The notes below the pieces were generated by a model that was not told where the DNA came from, did not search any database, and saw only the letters and a program-made list of their open reading frames with translations. This document shows positions 18,728 to 28,825 of a stretch of DNA of 57,962 nucleotides, in pieces (the stretch's first letter is position 1; each line of letters begins with the position of its first letter). The stretch is from Alphaproteobacteria bacterium (lineage in GTDB: Bacteria > Pseudomonadota > Alphaproteobacteria > UBA11222). The position numbers and the translations under genes are program-made. The stretch is taken from positions 1 to 57,962 of the forward strand of contig SHWM01000006.1 of assembly GCA_009693835.1 (NCBI GenBank), read 5' to 3'.

Positions 18728-21558
18728 ATTGCTGCTCCCTTCACTGCTAGGGTTTCCGTAAGGCTGCGCAACAGGGCACCACGGTCCATCTTGATGACGT
18801 AATCGGAAAATCCTACCTGCCTGCCACGTTCGAAATCATCTGGCGTTCCGTGTGACGATATGGCGACGATCGGCGTATCCTGCCAGCGGACATCTGCCTT
18901 GATCAACGAGGCAAGTTCAAATCCGTTCATCCCGGGCATTTCAATATCGCTGATGATCACGTCGAACAGAACGCCGTCCTCGCGGAGCGTCAGTGCCTGA
19001 TCGGCATTTTCGGCAGTGGTGACCTTATAGCCAGCCGCCCCCAGGACCGGCCCGAGCATATTGCGGAAGAAGGGGCTGTCATCAATCAAAAGGACGTTGC
19101 GCGGCGTTTTGATCCTTGTCTTGCGGCTTTCCTCGAACCAATCCGGAAAGGCCACGACGAGATAGCGGCTGACATCGATCACGTCAGTGGCATGTCCTGC
19201 GATGACCGCCGTTCCCATCACGCCGGTCACTTCCGATGTGATTTCGATCTTCAGAACATCCTCTACGATGTCGATAATCGAATCTACGGCAAGCCCCATG
19301 GTCCGAGTTTCATCCGCAAACACAAGCATTTGCTGCTGGCCTTCGGTCTTGAGCGTATGGCTGTCCGACATCCGCACAAGCGGCATCAACTGACCGCGAT
19401 ACTGGATCATATCCCTCCCATTACTCGTTTCGACACATTTGCTATCAAGCTCCTCGAGCCGCGCGATAAGCGACAATGGCGCTGCTTTCGGCGTGTCGTC
19501 GCCTGCCTTAAACACCAGCAGCGAAACCTTCTTGTCCGTCTCGCTGACAGTAACCGCCTCGGCCGCCGCCTCATCGGGGTCTGCCGCGTTATTGCCATAC
19601 ATGTTGGCAATGCCATTGGGATCGAGGATCATAATCACGCTGCCATCACCCAGAATGGTGTTACCGGAAAATACCGATATATTGCGCAAGATAGGCGCTA
19701 CCGGCTTGACCACGATTTCTTCCGTGTCAAATACGCGCTCGACGACAATGCCAAAACGGAATTCCCCTACCTGGGTAACGACAACGAAATCATCCTTTCC
19801 GGCGTTTGTTTGAGGCGTATCAGAGCCTGATGCTTCTTCACTGACACCCGCCGGATTTTTACGTTTCATGCGCAACACATCACTCAGATAGACCAGCGGA
19901 AGCAACTGATCCCGAAGGCGCAATACTGGCGATGATTTGAGCTGTTCAATCTTATGCTCGGAAGTATCAGAGGCCCGTACGAGTTCAATCACACTGATCT
20001 GCGGTATGGCAAAGCGCTCGCCATAGGATTCAACCACCAGTGCCAAAACAATGGCCAGGGTCAGCGGTATTTTCACCGTAAACACGGAACCCTTGCCAGC
20101 CGTTGAGCGGACATCGGCCGTGCCGCCGATTTTTTCGATATTACTGCGGACAACATCCATGCCCACGCCCCGGCCTGATACGCTGGTGATCTTTTCAGCA
20201 GTTGAGAAACCCGCCTTGAAGATGAAATTTCCGATCTCCTGATCGGTCATTTCTTCAAGTTCGGCCTCCGTCGCCACACCCGAGGAGATGGCCTTCTGTT
20301 TGATGCGCTCGATGTTCAGGCCGGCGCCGTCGTCGGAAATCTGGATAATCACATGCCCGCCTTCGTGATAGGCGTTCAACTTGATCGTGCCAAGTTCGGG
20401 CTTGCCCGCCGCCAGGCGCTTTTTGGGCTGCTCCAGACCATGATCCGCGGAATTCCGGATCATGTGGGTGAGGGGATCCTTGATCATCTCAAGCACCTGA
20501 CGGTCAAGTTCGGTGTCCGCACCGAGCGTTTTCAGTTCGATCTTTTTGCCGAGTTCATGGCTCAGATCGCGGACGATGCGGGGCAGCTTCTGCCATGCGT
20601 TACCGATAGGCTGCATGCGGGTTTCCATCACCCCTTCCTGCAACTCCGTCGTGACCAAATTCAAACGCTGGAGAGGCCCCTTGAATTCGCTGTCTTCCTG
20701 GTCGCGTACAATCTGCATCAGCTGATTGCGTGTCAAAACCAGTTCACTGACCATAGTCATCAGATGTTCAAGCAGATCAACGGTGACCCGCACGGACTGG
20801 TTGGCAATGGATGAACCGGGATTTTTGACCGCCGCATCTTGATCAGGTGACTGGTTAGCCTCTTTTCCTGCAGAGCGAATCGGCTCTTCTTCGATGCTGT
20901 GGTCCTCGGCTTCGGCGACGGCATCATCCCTCACGGATTCGGATACCGGCGGGGCGCCCGCTTCAGGCGCCGGCGCCGCATTGAAGGCCGCTTCCAGATC
21001 TTCCATTGAAACCTTGCCCGGCAGAAGCGCGCGGCCAAGCACCGGCTCAATCTTGCGCTCGCCATCTGCAAACGTGTCTGAAGCGGCTTCTTTCGGGGCC
21101 GTCTTTTTCTCAGTTGCCGCCAGTATGGTTTCGCTTTTTACCGGCTCCGGCTGCTTTACCGGAGGCGCTGCCTCAACAATTTTCCCCGACGCAATTTCAT
21201 TGAGCTGATCAATCAGTTCCTTATCATTGCCCTCAGGCTCGGCCTCATTGGCCTCCAGTTCCGCAAGAATGGATTTAATCGCATCAATGGATTTGAGAAT
21301 CAGACTGACCGCCTGGGTTGAAACCTGCAACTCGCCATCGCGGAATTTTCCGAGCACATTTTCCGATGCATGCGCCACCGATTCCAGACGGGGAAGCCCA
21401 AGAAATCCGCAAGTCCCTTTGACCGTGTGCACCAGGCGGAAAATATTATCGAGAACCGCCTTGTCGGTGGGTTTTTTTTCAAACCGCACGAGCTCGACGT
21501 CAACAACGTCCAGGCTTTCGTTTGTTTCGGTCAGAAATTCGCTGAGTAAATCATCCAT
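18724..21558 (-). CDS. cheA: Hybrid chemotaxis histidine kinase CheA with C-terminal receiver
   Basis: HPt HTVKGTCGFLGLPRLE; N-box HMIRNSADHGLE; GVGMDVVRSNIEKIGG; C-terminal receiver VLLIDDSPFFRNML…IISDIEMPGMNGFEL. Confidence 0.95.
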   Translation of the reverse strand: MDDLLSEFLTETNESLDVVDVELVRFEKKPTDKAVLDNIFRLVHTVKGTCGFLGLPRLESVAHASENVLGKFRDGELQVSTQAVSLILKSIDAIKSILAELEANEAEPEGNDKELIDQLNEIASGKIVEAAPPVKQPEPVKSETILAATEKKTAPKEAASDTFADGERKIEPVLGRALLPGKVSMEDLEAAFNAAPAPEAGAPPVSESVRDDAVAEAEDHSIEEEPIRSAGKEANQSPDQDAAVKNPGSSIANQSVRVTVDLLEHLMTMVSELVLTRNQLMQIVRDQEDSEFKGPLQRLNLVTTELQEGVMETRMQPIGNAWQKLPRIVRDLSHELGKKIELKTLGADTELDRQVLEMIKDPLTHMIRNSADHGLEQPKKRLAAGKPELGTIKLNAYHEGGHVIIQISDDGAGLNIERIKQKAISSGVATEAELEEMTDQEIGNFIFKAGFSTAEKITSVSGRGVGMDVVRSNIEKIGGTADVRSTAGKGSVFTVKIPLTLAIVLALVVESYGERFAIPQISVIELVRASDTSEHKIEQLKSSPVLRLRDQLLPLVYLSDVLRMKRKNPAGVSEEASGSDTPQTNAGKDDFVVVTQVGEFRFGIVVERVFDTEEIVVKPVAPILRNISVFSGNTILGDGSVIMILDPNGIANMYGNNAADPDEAAAEAVTVSETDKKVSLLVFKAGDDTPKAAPLSLIARLEELDSKCVETSNGRDMIQYRGQLMPLVRMSDSHTLKTEGQQQMLVFADETRTMGLAVDSIIDIVEDVLKIEITSEVTGVMGTAVIAGHATDVIDVSRYLVVAFPDWFEESRKTRIKTPRNVLLIDDSPFFRNMLGPVLGAAGYKVTTAENADQALTLREDGVLFDVIISDIEMPGMNGFELASLIKADVRWQDTPIVAISSHGTPDDFERGRQVGFSDYVIKMDRGALLRSLTETLAVKGAAI

Positions 21559-21677
21559 ATCGGTGACCCCGGGTTTAATTTATTGGCCTGGAGTCACGTA
21601 AGGGAAACGCTATTCACCAGGTATCATTACTGATACCGGATTCAGATTAAGAAGCCGTAAAGTTAGGGAAGCAGCCG

Positions 21678-22355
21678 TCAGATAGCGAATGTTCCGTGCA
21701 GGGACATCTGTTCCGGCTTGAGTAAAATGCACAGATTACCGCCCATGAGGCGGGCGATCAGTCCGGTATAATAGGCCTGTGCCGCGCGCGGCGCGAGGCT
21801 CGCAATGGCCATATCACCGTTAATAATTTGTTCCATTCCGTCGAGTGGGCGCACCATGGGCCCCGTCGTGGTAATTTCTATTCTGGTCTCTCCATTCTGC
21901 TGACTAAGGGATGCCGACAGCGATCCTCCCCTGGGCAGGGATTCAGCACAGAGAAAAGCTGCGTTCGCCAGCAATTTAGCGGGCAATCGTCCAACCACGC
22001 CCAGGTCACATAGCCAGTTCAATTTGACCTTTTGGTCTTCCAGCACCGTTGAAGTGACCTTTTTGGCTTCCCCCATGTCCACGTTGCCGTCAGGGCCACC
22101 CGACGAGCCATAGGCCAGACGGGCGAACTGCAGCCGGTGCGCCGCCCGCTCCGCGCTCTGGGTGATCAGGCGCATCGCCATGTCCTGCATTTCAGCGTCG
22201 GTCTCATCGGCCAATACCTCCAGGCCGTTGGTCACGGCCCCTACCGGGCTGACCAGATCATGACACAAGCGCGAGCACAGCAGCGAAACCAGCTCGAAGC
22301 CATCCATATCCATTAGAAATTTCCGCTCCCCGGCGTCCCGCCACTCTGTAAACAT
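21678..22355 (-). CDS. chpT: Histidine phosphotransferase ChpT (likely start 22315 or nearby)
   Basis: FELVSLLCSRLCHDLVSPVGAVTNGLEVL, the ChpT HPt-like signature; C-terminal degenerate ATPase-like fold. Confidence 0.88.
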   Translation of the reverse strand: MFTEWRDAGERKFLMDMDGFELVSLLCSRLCHDLVSPVGAVTNGLEVLADETDAEMQDMAMRLITQSAERAAHRLQFARLAYGSSGGPDGNVDMGEAKKVTSTVLEDQKVKLNWLCDLGVVGRLPAKLLANAAFLCAESLPRGGSLSASLSQQNGETRIEITTTGPMVRPLDGMEQIINGDMAIASLAPRAAQAYYTGLIARLMGGNLCILLKPEQMSLHGTFAI

Positions 22356-22443
22356 TGCTTAAAGAGTGCCGCATATATGGTAAACACATCGTTAAGACTT
22401 ATGCCATAAACTGCCTATCCAGTATTTTTTCAAGGGAAACAAG

Positions 22444-23256
22444 GTGAAACCAGAATCACTTGCCCGGCAAACCCTGACCCTGGCGGTTCGTGACATTGCC
22501 GTTAAGGCCGGCACGATCATCATGGAATATTATGAGGGCGATAAGGGCATTCGCAAAAAATCCGACCATTCGCCGGTTACCGATGCTGATGAGGCGGCGG
22601 AAAAGTTTATCATTACCGAATTAACCGCCCTTACCCCCGAAATCCCGGTCATCGCAGAGGAACTGGCGGCGGCAGGCAAATTGCCCGCCGTCAACGACCG
22701 TTTCTGGATGGTCGACCCGCTCGACGGGACCAAGGAATTCATTGATAAAAATGGCGAATTTACGGTCAATATCGCACTTATTGAATATGGCGCGCCAACC
22801 ATTGGCGTGGTTTATGCCCCGGCCATTCAGCGCATGTTTTATTCGGCGGGCCCTGGCGCTACCTATGAGCAGAAAATCGATCCGCATCAGGGCCCAAACC
22901 GCAAACCGGACAGCCTGGCAAGGGAGATACGGGCGCGCAAACCGGCCGACGACGGCTTTATCGTGATCGCCAGCCGGTCACACCGCGATAAAAAGACCGA
23001 TGAATTTCTGGCCGCCTACCACGTCAAGGACATCATCGCGGCTGGATCGTCCCTGAAATTCTGTGTGCTGGCGGCTGGAGAGGCCGATCTTTATCCACGC
23101 CACGGGCCTACCATGGAATGGGACACGGCCGCCGGACAGGCGGTGCTTCTGGGCGCAGGCGGGCGGGTGACCAATATGGACGGATCGCCTTTTCTATATG
23201 GCAAGCCGGATTTCCGTAACCCGCATTTCATTGCCTGGGGCGCGCCGAAGGACTAA
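22444..23256 (+). CDS. cysQ: 3'(2'),5'-bisphosphate nucleotidase CysQ
   Basis: SDHSPVTDADEAAEKFI, FWMVDPLDGTKEFI, MEWDTAAGQAVL. Confidence 0.94.
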   Translation: MKPESLARQTLTLAVRDIAVKAGTIIMEYYEGDKGIRKKSDHSPVTDADEAAEKFIITELTALTPEIPVIAEELAAAGKLPAVNDRFWMVDPLDGTKEFIDKNGEFTVNIALIEYGAPTIGVVYAPAIQRMFYSAGPGATYEQKIDPHQGPNRKPDSLAREIRARKPADDGFIVIASRSHRDKKTDEFLAAYHVKDIIAAGSSLKFCVLAAGEADLYPRHGPTMEWDTAAGQAVLLGAGGRVTNMDGSPFLYGKPDFRNPHFIAWGAPKD

Positions 23257-23288
23257 GCGCCCCCTGAAATAGAGGGCGCGCCGAAGGA

Positions 23289-23696
23289 TTAACCCTCTGC
23301 GGGCCAGACCTCGCCCAGGACACGAAACGCGCTGGCGGCGCAGGGCCAGCCTGCATAATGCGCGACATGGGAAATCATCGCTTCCAGCTGCTCGCGCTTG
23401 ACGCCAAGATTTTTGGCCCCGGGGAAATGAATGCGCTGTTCTGCCTCACGGTTGAGCGCGACGAGCACCGTGCAGGTGATCAGCGAGCGCAACTCCAGCG
23501 GCAGTTCCTCACCCTGCCAGACATCGCCAAACAGATGTTCCATCGTATAGCGTGAAAATGCAGCGGGTACGGAGGATTTTCCGGAAGACGGATTTCTAGG
23601 CTGCCCCTCGGTCAGTTTCTTGAAAAATGCGATGCCTTTTTTGCGCTTTTCCTCATCGGACATTGATCGCTTCCTTGTATGTTGTTCGGATATCAA
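23289..23696 (-). CDS. Carboxymuconolactone decarboxylase / AhpD-like family protein
   Basis: LELRSLITCTVLVALNREAEQRIHFPGAKNLGVKREQLEAMISHVAHYAGWPCAASAF. Confidence 0.85.
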   Translation of the reverse strand: MISEQHTRKRSMSDEEKRKKGIAFFKKLTEGQPRNPSSGKSSVPAAFSRYTMEHLFGDVWQGEELPLELRSLITCTVLVALNREAEQRIHFPGAKNLGVKREQLEAMISHVAHYAGWPCAASAFRVLGEVWPAEG

Positions 23697-24955
23697 GAGA
23701 CGGTGTTTTTCGGCACATCCTTGAAGGGGCGGTCCATGCCGGTCATTGGTTCCTTCGGCATGCCGAGCACCCGTTCGGATATGATATTGCGCTGAATTTC
23801 ATCGGTGCCGCCCGCAATCGACGCCGCTGGCGTGGACACCAATATTTCCGCAATAACGCCATTCATCGGGCTGTCGGAGCCTGAAAGCATCGCGTCGGCG
23901 TCATTGATCAGTGTGTGCACACTGGCCGAAGCTCTTGAGATGTGGCTGCCTATCAGTTTCCCAAGCGAGCCTTCCGGCCCCTGCGCACGGCCCATCTGCT
24001 GTGCGGCCCGCGCACGCCGCGCTGTCCATTTCGCCGCATTATAGAGGGTCAGCAGCTTGGCCATTTCCTGACGTATGACCGGATCATTATTCTTACCCGC
24101 CGCCTTGGCCCGTTCAATCACCAGATCGGCGCGGCCCGCGCGCTGCGGATACCATTTATAAGGTTCGTTGTGTTTGAGCGTTTCGATGCGTTCCTGCTCA
24201 TAGGCCCGGCCCGCCCGGACGGCCCCCTGCCCTGGCACGGCGGCGACGCCATCGGCTGCAAAACGCCGCTCATACATCAGTGTGGTCGTCGCCACCTTCC
24301 ATCCCTCGCCCAGGCTGGCCACCTGAAATTCAGGCGGCACCACGGCGTCGGTGAAGAACACCTGATTGAACGAGGCATGCCCATTCATCTGTCGCAGGGG
24401 CTGTACCAGCACGCCCGGCTGTTCAATCTCGATAATGAAATAGGACAGTCCCTGGTGCTTGGGCACATTCCAGTCGGTGCGCGCCAGCAAGATGCCATAT
24501 TGCGCGTGATGGGCGCTGGTGGTCCACACCTTCTGCCCATTGATGATCCATTTGCCATCCTTCAGATCAGCCCGTGTCACCGCACCCGCCATGTCGGAAC
24601 CGCTACCCGGTTCACTGAACAGCTGGCACCAATTGTCCTCGCCGGTCAGCATCCGGCGCAGGAATCTGCCTTTCAAAAAGTCTGACCCATGTTCAAACAA
24701 AGTGGCGGCGGCCAGCATCCGGATGCCGCTGCGCGCCACGCCAAGCGCGCCGATTTTCTTGAATTCATTCTCAACCGCTGCCTCAAGCGTGGCCGATAGA
24801 CCTTTGCCATGCCATTGTTTTGGCCAGGACGGCATGCCCCACCCGCTGTCCGCCAGGAGGCTGCGCCATTGCACCAGCTCCATGTCGGGATCCCAGTTGG
24901 CCTGCAACCAGGCGCGGACTTCGGCGCGAATGGATTCTTCGGTGATTTCAGTCAT
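23693..24955 (-). CDS. Acyl-CoA dehydrogenase family protein
   Basis: QLFSEPGSGSDMAGAVTRADLKDGKWIINGQKVWTTSAH; GGTDEIQRNIISERVLGMPKEP. Confidence 0.93.
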   Translation of the reverse strand: MTEITEESIRAEVRAWLQANWDPDMELVQWRSLLADSGWGMPSWPKQWHGKGLSATLEAAVENEFKKIGALGVARSGIRMLAAATLFEHGSDFLKGRFLRRMLTGEDNWCQLFSEPGSGSDMAGAVTRADLKDGKWIINGQKVWTTSAHHAQYGILLARTDWNVPKHQGLSYFIIEIEQPGVLVQPLRQMNGHASFNQVFFTDAVVPPEFQVASLGEGWKVATTTLMYERRFAADGVAAVPGQGAVRAGRAYEQERIETLKHNEPYKWYPQRAGRADLVIERAKAAGKNNDPVIRQEMAKLLTLYNAAKWTARRARAAQQMGRAQGPEGSLGKLIGSHISRASASVHTLINDADAMLSGSDSPMNGVIAEILVSTPAASIAGGTDEIQRNIISERVLGMPKEPMTGMDRPFKDVPKNTVS

Positions 24956-24971
24956 GTTTATTCCTCCGCCC

Positions 24972-26147
24972 TCAGACGTTCCAGCGCTGCATCAGCAATT
25001 CACGGTGATATTTCGGGCTGCCCAGAAACACCTCGGAGCTTTTTGCGCGTTTGAACCATAGATGGGTGTCATTGTCCCAGGTAAAACCAATGCCGCCGTG
25101 CAGTTGGATGGTGTCTTTCGCGATTTGCATATAGGCGTCCGACGCCGCCGCCTTGGCCAGGCTCGCCATCGCGGGCCAATCGCCAGTTCCTTCCGCCGCA
25201 GCTTCGGCTGCATAATAGGCCGCTGACTTGGCCAGTTCGACATCCACCAGCATGTCCGCGCATTTATGCTTGATCGCCTGGAAGCTGGCGATCGGGCGGC
25301 CAAACTGCATCCGCATTTTCACATAATCCAGTGCAGATTGCCGCAGCCGGTCCGCGCCCCCCACCATTTCATTGGCGAGGCAGACGGCCGCCTGATCAAG
25401 CGTGCGTGCAAACGGCGCCGCCGCCGCGCCACTTTCGCCGAGAGGTTCCGCAGCGACAGAATTAAAGGTCAGTTTCGCCAGCTTACGGGTAGTATCGACC
25501 GAGTTGAGCAGGCGCCGTTCCAGGCCATCGGCAACGCCCTGCACGGTAAAGAAGGACAGGCCATCGTCGCCGCTGCTGCCCGGTGCGCGCGCCAGCACCA
25601 CAATGAGATCGGCCGTATGGCCATCCAGCACCAGGGTCTTCACCCCGCTCAGTCTGTAACCCATGCCCGAGGGTGTGGCAGTCAGAGCCACGCCGCTGCT
25701 GTCCCAGCGGCCATTTTCCTCGGTGAAGGCCAAGGCCGCGACCGTCTCGCCGGCGGCTATGCCGGGCAACAGCGCCTGCTTCTGGTCCTCGGTTCCGGCG
25801 TTCAAAATCGCGTTTGCCGCCAGAACCACTGAGGAAAAATATGGCCCGCACAGCAAGGCACGCCCCATCTCTTCCAGCACAATCGCCAGTTCGACAAAAC
25901 CAAAGCCCTGCCCTCCATAGGCTTCGGGAATATGCACGGCGCTGACGCCCAGATCGCCATTCAATTTCTGCCAGAAATCACGTTCCCAGCCCTGTTCCGT
26001 CGCCATCAGGCGGCGGATTTCGGAGGTTGGCGATTTTTCTGTCAGGAAGCGCCGCAGCATGGTGCGGAACTGTTCCTGTTCATTGCTAAAGCTGAATTTC
26101 ATTTTATCATCCTGTTGCGTATGGCCCCGGCGCCGTGCCCAGATCAA
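24972..26147 (-). CDS. Acyl-CoA dehydrogenase family protein (second subunit-like)
   Basis: FSFSNEQEQFRTMLRRFL…PEAYGGQGFGFVELAIVLEEMGRAL…QLHGGIGFTWDNDTHLWFKRAKSSE; likely start 26102 (MKFSFSNEQ). Confidence 0.92.
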   Translation of the reverse strand: MIWARRRGHTQQDDKMKFSFSNEQEQFRTMLRRFLTEKSPTSEIRRLMATEQGWERDFWQKLNGDLGVSAVHIPEAYGGQGFGFVELAIVLEEMGRALLCGPYFSSVVLAANAILNAGTEDQKQALLPGIAAGETVAALAFTEENGRWDSSGVALTATPSGMGYRLSGVKTLVLDGHTADLIVVLARAPGSSGDDGLSFFTVQGVADGLERRLLNSVDTTRKLAKLTFNSVAAEPLGESGAAAAPFARTLDQAAVCLANEMVGGADRLRQSALDYVKMRMQFGRPIASFQAIKHKCADMLVDVELAKSAAYYAAEAAAEGTGDWPAMASLAKAAASDAYMQIAKDTIQLHGGIGFTWDNDTHLWFKRAKSSEVFLGSPKYHRELLMQRWNV

Positions 26148-26728
26148 ACCCGGCGCGGCGGCACGACATCCCTAATTCCATCAAAATCTTTCCAGGCTGG
26201 CTCTATCGGCGCAACGCCCGCGCAAGGCGCATAGATTGAAGGTTCACCGGTTTTCATGTTGGGAACATAGCGCGGGCAATTGGGGAAAATATGCAGTGGC
26301 GTTACCCGCACCAGGGCCTGAGCCCCGGCAAACGAGGCAAGCAGCGGATCATCGAAAGTTAAACTGGCGCGGCCATTCACGCGAAGCCGCGACGGATCGT
26401 CCTCCATCGCGATAAACAACAGCCCCACATGCGGGTTGGCCTGGATATTGCCCAGACTCTTGAACATGCCATTACCGTCATAATCCGGAAAAACCAGTAA
26501 ATTAGGGGCCATCACTTTTACAAAGCCCGGGCCGCCGCCCTTGAACGAACAATCGGGCTGTCCCTCGGTGTTTGCGGTCGCCAGAAAAAAGAAACTCACG
26601 CCTTCTATGAAGGCCTTGTCGGCCTCTGTAAAAGCGGCGCGCACAAAATTATCGGCAATCCGGTCGGCCAGCGCCGTGCTGGCGAACTGCTCCTGTAACT
26701 GCCGGTTACCTGCGTGAAATAGGCTCAT
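26144..26728 (-). CDS. Pyridoxamine 5'-phosphate oxidase family / FMN-binding protein
   Basis: FFFLATANTEGQPDCSFKGGGPGFVKV…NGMFKSLGNIQANPHVGLLFIAMEDDPSRLRVNGRA. Confidence 0.82.
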   Translation of the reverse strand: MSLFHAGNRQLQEQFASTALADRIADNFVRAAFTEADKAFIEGVSFFFLATANTEGQPDCSFKGGGPGFVKVMAPNLLVFPDYDGNGMFKSLGNIQANPHVGLLFIAMEDDPSRLRVNGRASLTFDDPLLASFAGAQALVRVTPLHIFPNCPRYVPNMKTGEPSIYAPCAGVAPIEPAWKDFDGIRDVVPPRRV

Positions 26729-26858
26729 GACAGCGCCTTCCCCCCTGCTTTTTTGTTATCCTAGAGAGTTACCGATAGCATTGGCAAGACTCTCCCTTTT
26801 GCTCACCTTATACGCTATCTTATGTCCGTCCGGGTAATCGGGTTAAAGGAAGGATACA

Positions 26859-28064
26859 ATGACTGACGCGGTCGATCTGTCGTATGGAGCCACATTTGAG
26901 CATGGCTTCCCGCATGACTTTTTCAGGAAATTGCGCGACGAGCAGCCGCTGTACTGGCACGCGCCCACCCAATATTGCCCGGATGGCGAGGGGTTCTGGG
27001 TCATCAGCCGGTACGAGGATTGCGTGCGGGTGATGCGCGATCCAGCAACTTTCTCCTCCGACAAGGTGTCGCCGCGCACCGGGGGCGGCACTACCCTGCT
27101 GGATGAACCCTATGCCGGCATGGCGATGAACAATGCCGACGATCCGCAGCATAGGCGGTTGCGCGGCCTGGTCAGCCAGGGATTTACGCCCCGTGCCATT
27201 GCCGACATGGAAACGGATTTGCGGCGCCGCGCGAAGGCCATTCTGCACGCCATCCCCGACCCCGCAAATTGCGAATTCGTCACCGAGGTGGCGCGCGAAC
27301 TGCCCTTGCAGGCCATCTGCTCCATCCTTGGCGTGCCGGAGGAAGACCGGGTGCAATTGTCGGAATGGATTGATCACGGCCTGATGGAACAGAGCGATGG
27401 CGTCATCAGCCGGGAATATCTGCACCTGATCCGGGATTATGGCCGCAAACTGATCGAGCAGAAACGCCAAAAGCCGGTTAATGACATCATGTCGGGGATC
27501 ATTCACGCCCGCTCGGACGATCCCAATGAAAAACCCCTGACACCGCTCGAACTCATCAACTTTTTCCTGCTGCTGTTTCCCGCAGGTGCGGAAACCACCC
27601 GCAGCGCGCTAAGTGGCGCGATGCTGGCGCTGATTGAAAACCCGGACCAGATGGCAAAATTGCGGGCGCATCCTGAACTAATGCCTCCGGCCGTTGAGGA
27701 AATTGTGCGCTGGACAACCCCCTCCATCTACAAACGCCGCACCGCCACCTCCGATACCGAGATTGCCGGCGGCAAGATCAAGGCTGGCGAAAAACTGAGC
27801 TACTGGGAAATCTCCGCCAACCGCGACGAGCGCGTGTTCCGCGATCCCTTCAAATTTGATATTAGCCGCGATCCCAATCCCCATGTGGGCTTTGGCACCG
27901 GCATTCACATTTGTCTGGGCATCGCGCTGGCGCGGATGGAAATCAAGATCATGATGGAGGAAATACTGGCGCGCTTTGGTCAATTCGAGATTCAGTCGCA
28001 ACCGCTATGGATGCCCAACAACCGCCTGCTGGGGGTGCGTGAGCTGAAGCTGCGCATCAGTTAG
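26859..28064 (+). CDS. Cytochrome P450
   Basis: I-helix AGAETTR, ExxR region, heme loop HVGFGTGIHICLGIALARMEI. Confidence 0.95.
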   Translation: MTDAVDLSYGATFEHGFPHDFFRKLRDEQPLYWHAPTQYCPDGEGFWVISRYEDCVRVMRDPATFSSDKVSPRTGGGTTLLDEPYAGMAMNNADDPQHRRLRGLVSQGFTPRAIADMETDLRRRAKAILHAIPDPANCEFVTEVARELPLQAICSILGVPEEDRVQLSEWIDHGLMEQSDGVISREYLHLIRDYGRKLIEQKRQKPVNDIMSGIIHARSDDPNEKPLTPLELINFFLLLFPAGAETTRSALSGAMLALIENPDQMAKLRAHPELMPPAVEEIVRWTTPSIYKRRTATSDTEIAGGKIKAGEKLSYWEISANRDERVFRDPFKFDISRDPNPHVGFGTGIHICLGIALARMEIKIMMEEILARFGQFEIQSQPLWMPNNRLLGVRELKLRIS

Positions 28065-28074
28065 CTGCATCTTC

Positions 28075-28374
28075 TTACGCCGCCCGTGGTTTGACTTCGC
28101 GGTTCAGCCGGTCCGCCAAGGCTTCGCTGGCGACTTCCAGGTCGTAGCGGGTTTGCAGATTAAGCCACGATTGCGCATCGGTCCCGAAATAGCGGGCAAG
28201 ACGCAGGGCTGTATCCGCGCTAATTCCCCGGCGGCCCAGAATAATGTCACTGATGCGGGTGCGCGGCATTCCGGTCGCGTTAGCCAACGCATAGGCGCTA
28301 AGCTCCAGCGGCTTCAGGAATTCCTCTTTTAATATCTCTCCAGGATGCACTGGAGGAAAATTGCGCTTGGCCAC
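28075..28374 (-). CDS. higA: HigA-type antitoxin (XRE family); GTG start at 28374
   Basis: RNFPPVHPGEILKEEFLKPLELSAYALANATGMPRTRISDIILGRRGISADTALRLARYFGT. Confidence 0.9.
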   Translation of the reverse strand: MAKRNFPPVHPGEILKEEFLKPLELSAYALANATGMPRTRISDIILGRRGISADTALRLARYFGTDAQSWLNLQTRYDLEVASEALADRLNREVKPRAA

Positions 28375-28387
28375 AGCTTTACCCTTC

Positions 28388-28732
28388 CTAATGATAGTCA
28401 ACAATTTCGACGTCATAAGCGTCGCCGTCTTTCCAAACAAAGCAAATTCGCCGTTGATCATTGATGCGAATAGAATGCTGTCCAGCCCGGCTTCCCGCCA
28501 GAGTCTCAAGCCGGTTTCCGGGCGGCGCACGTAAAAAGTCAAGAGTCATGGCCGCAGCCAGCAACAGAAGCCTGTGCATCGCACGCTTCTGGATATCGGC
28601 CGGTAATTTGCGCGCCCTCCGCCCATTCAGAAGGTTTTCAGCATCCCTGGATCTGAATGATTTAATCTCCTGTTCAACGTAACGAATTTCGTTACGTTTG
28701 TCAAGTTGCTTCCACACCTCAATATGATGCAC
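28388..28732 (-). CDS. higB: HigB/RelE-type toxin (start uncertain; core about 28388-28665)
   Basis: IKSFRSRDAENLLNG…LRAPPGNRLETLAGSRAGQHSIRINDQRRICFVWKDGDAYDVEIVDYH. Confidence 0.87.
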   Translation of the reverse strand: MHHIEVWKQLDKRNEIRYVEQEIKSFRSRDAENLLNGRRARKLPADIQKRAMHRLLLLAAAMTLDFLRAPPGNRLETLAGSRAGQHSIRINDQRRICFVWKDGDAYDVEIVDYH

Positions 28733-28825
28733 AAGAAACCGGTATCGGCGCCGTTACTGAAGCGTGAGTACATCTGCCCCGCGCCTACCTTTAATTAAGA
28801 GAGTTTCTGAAGAGGCGATTATTGT

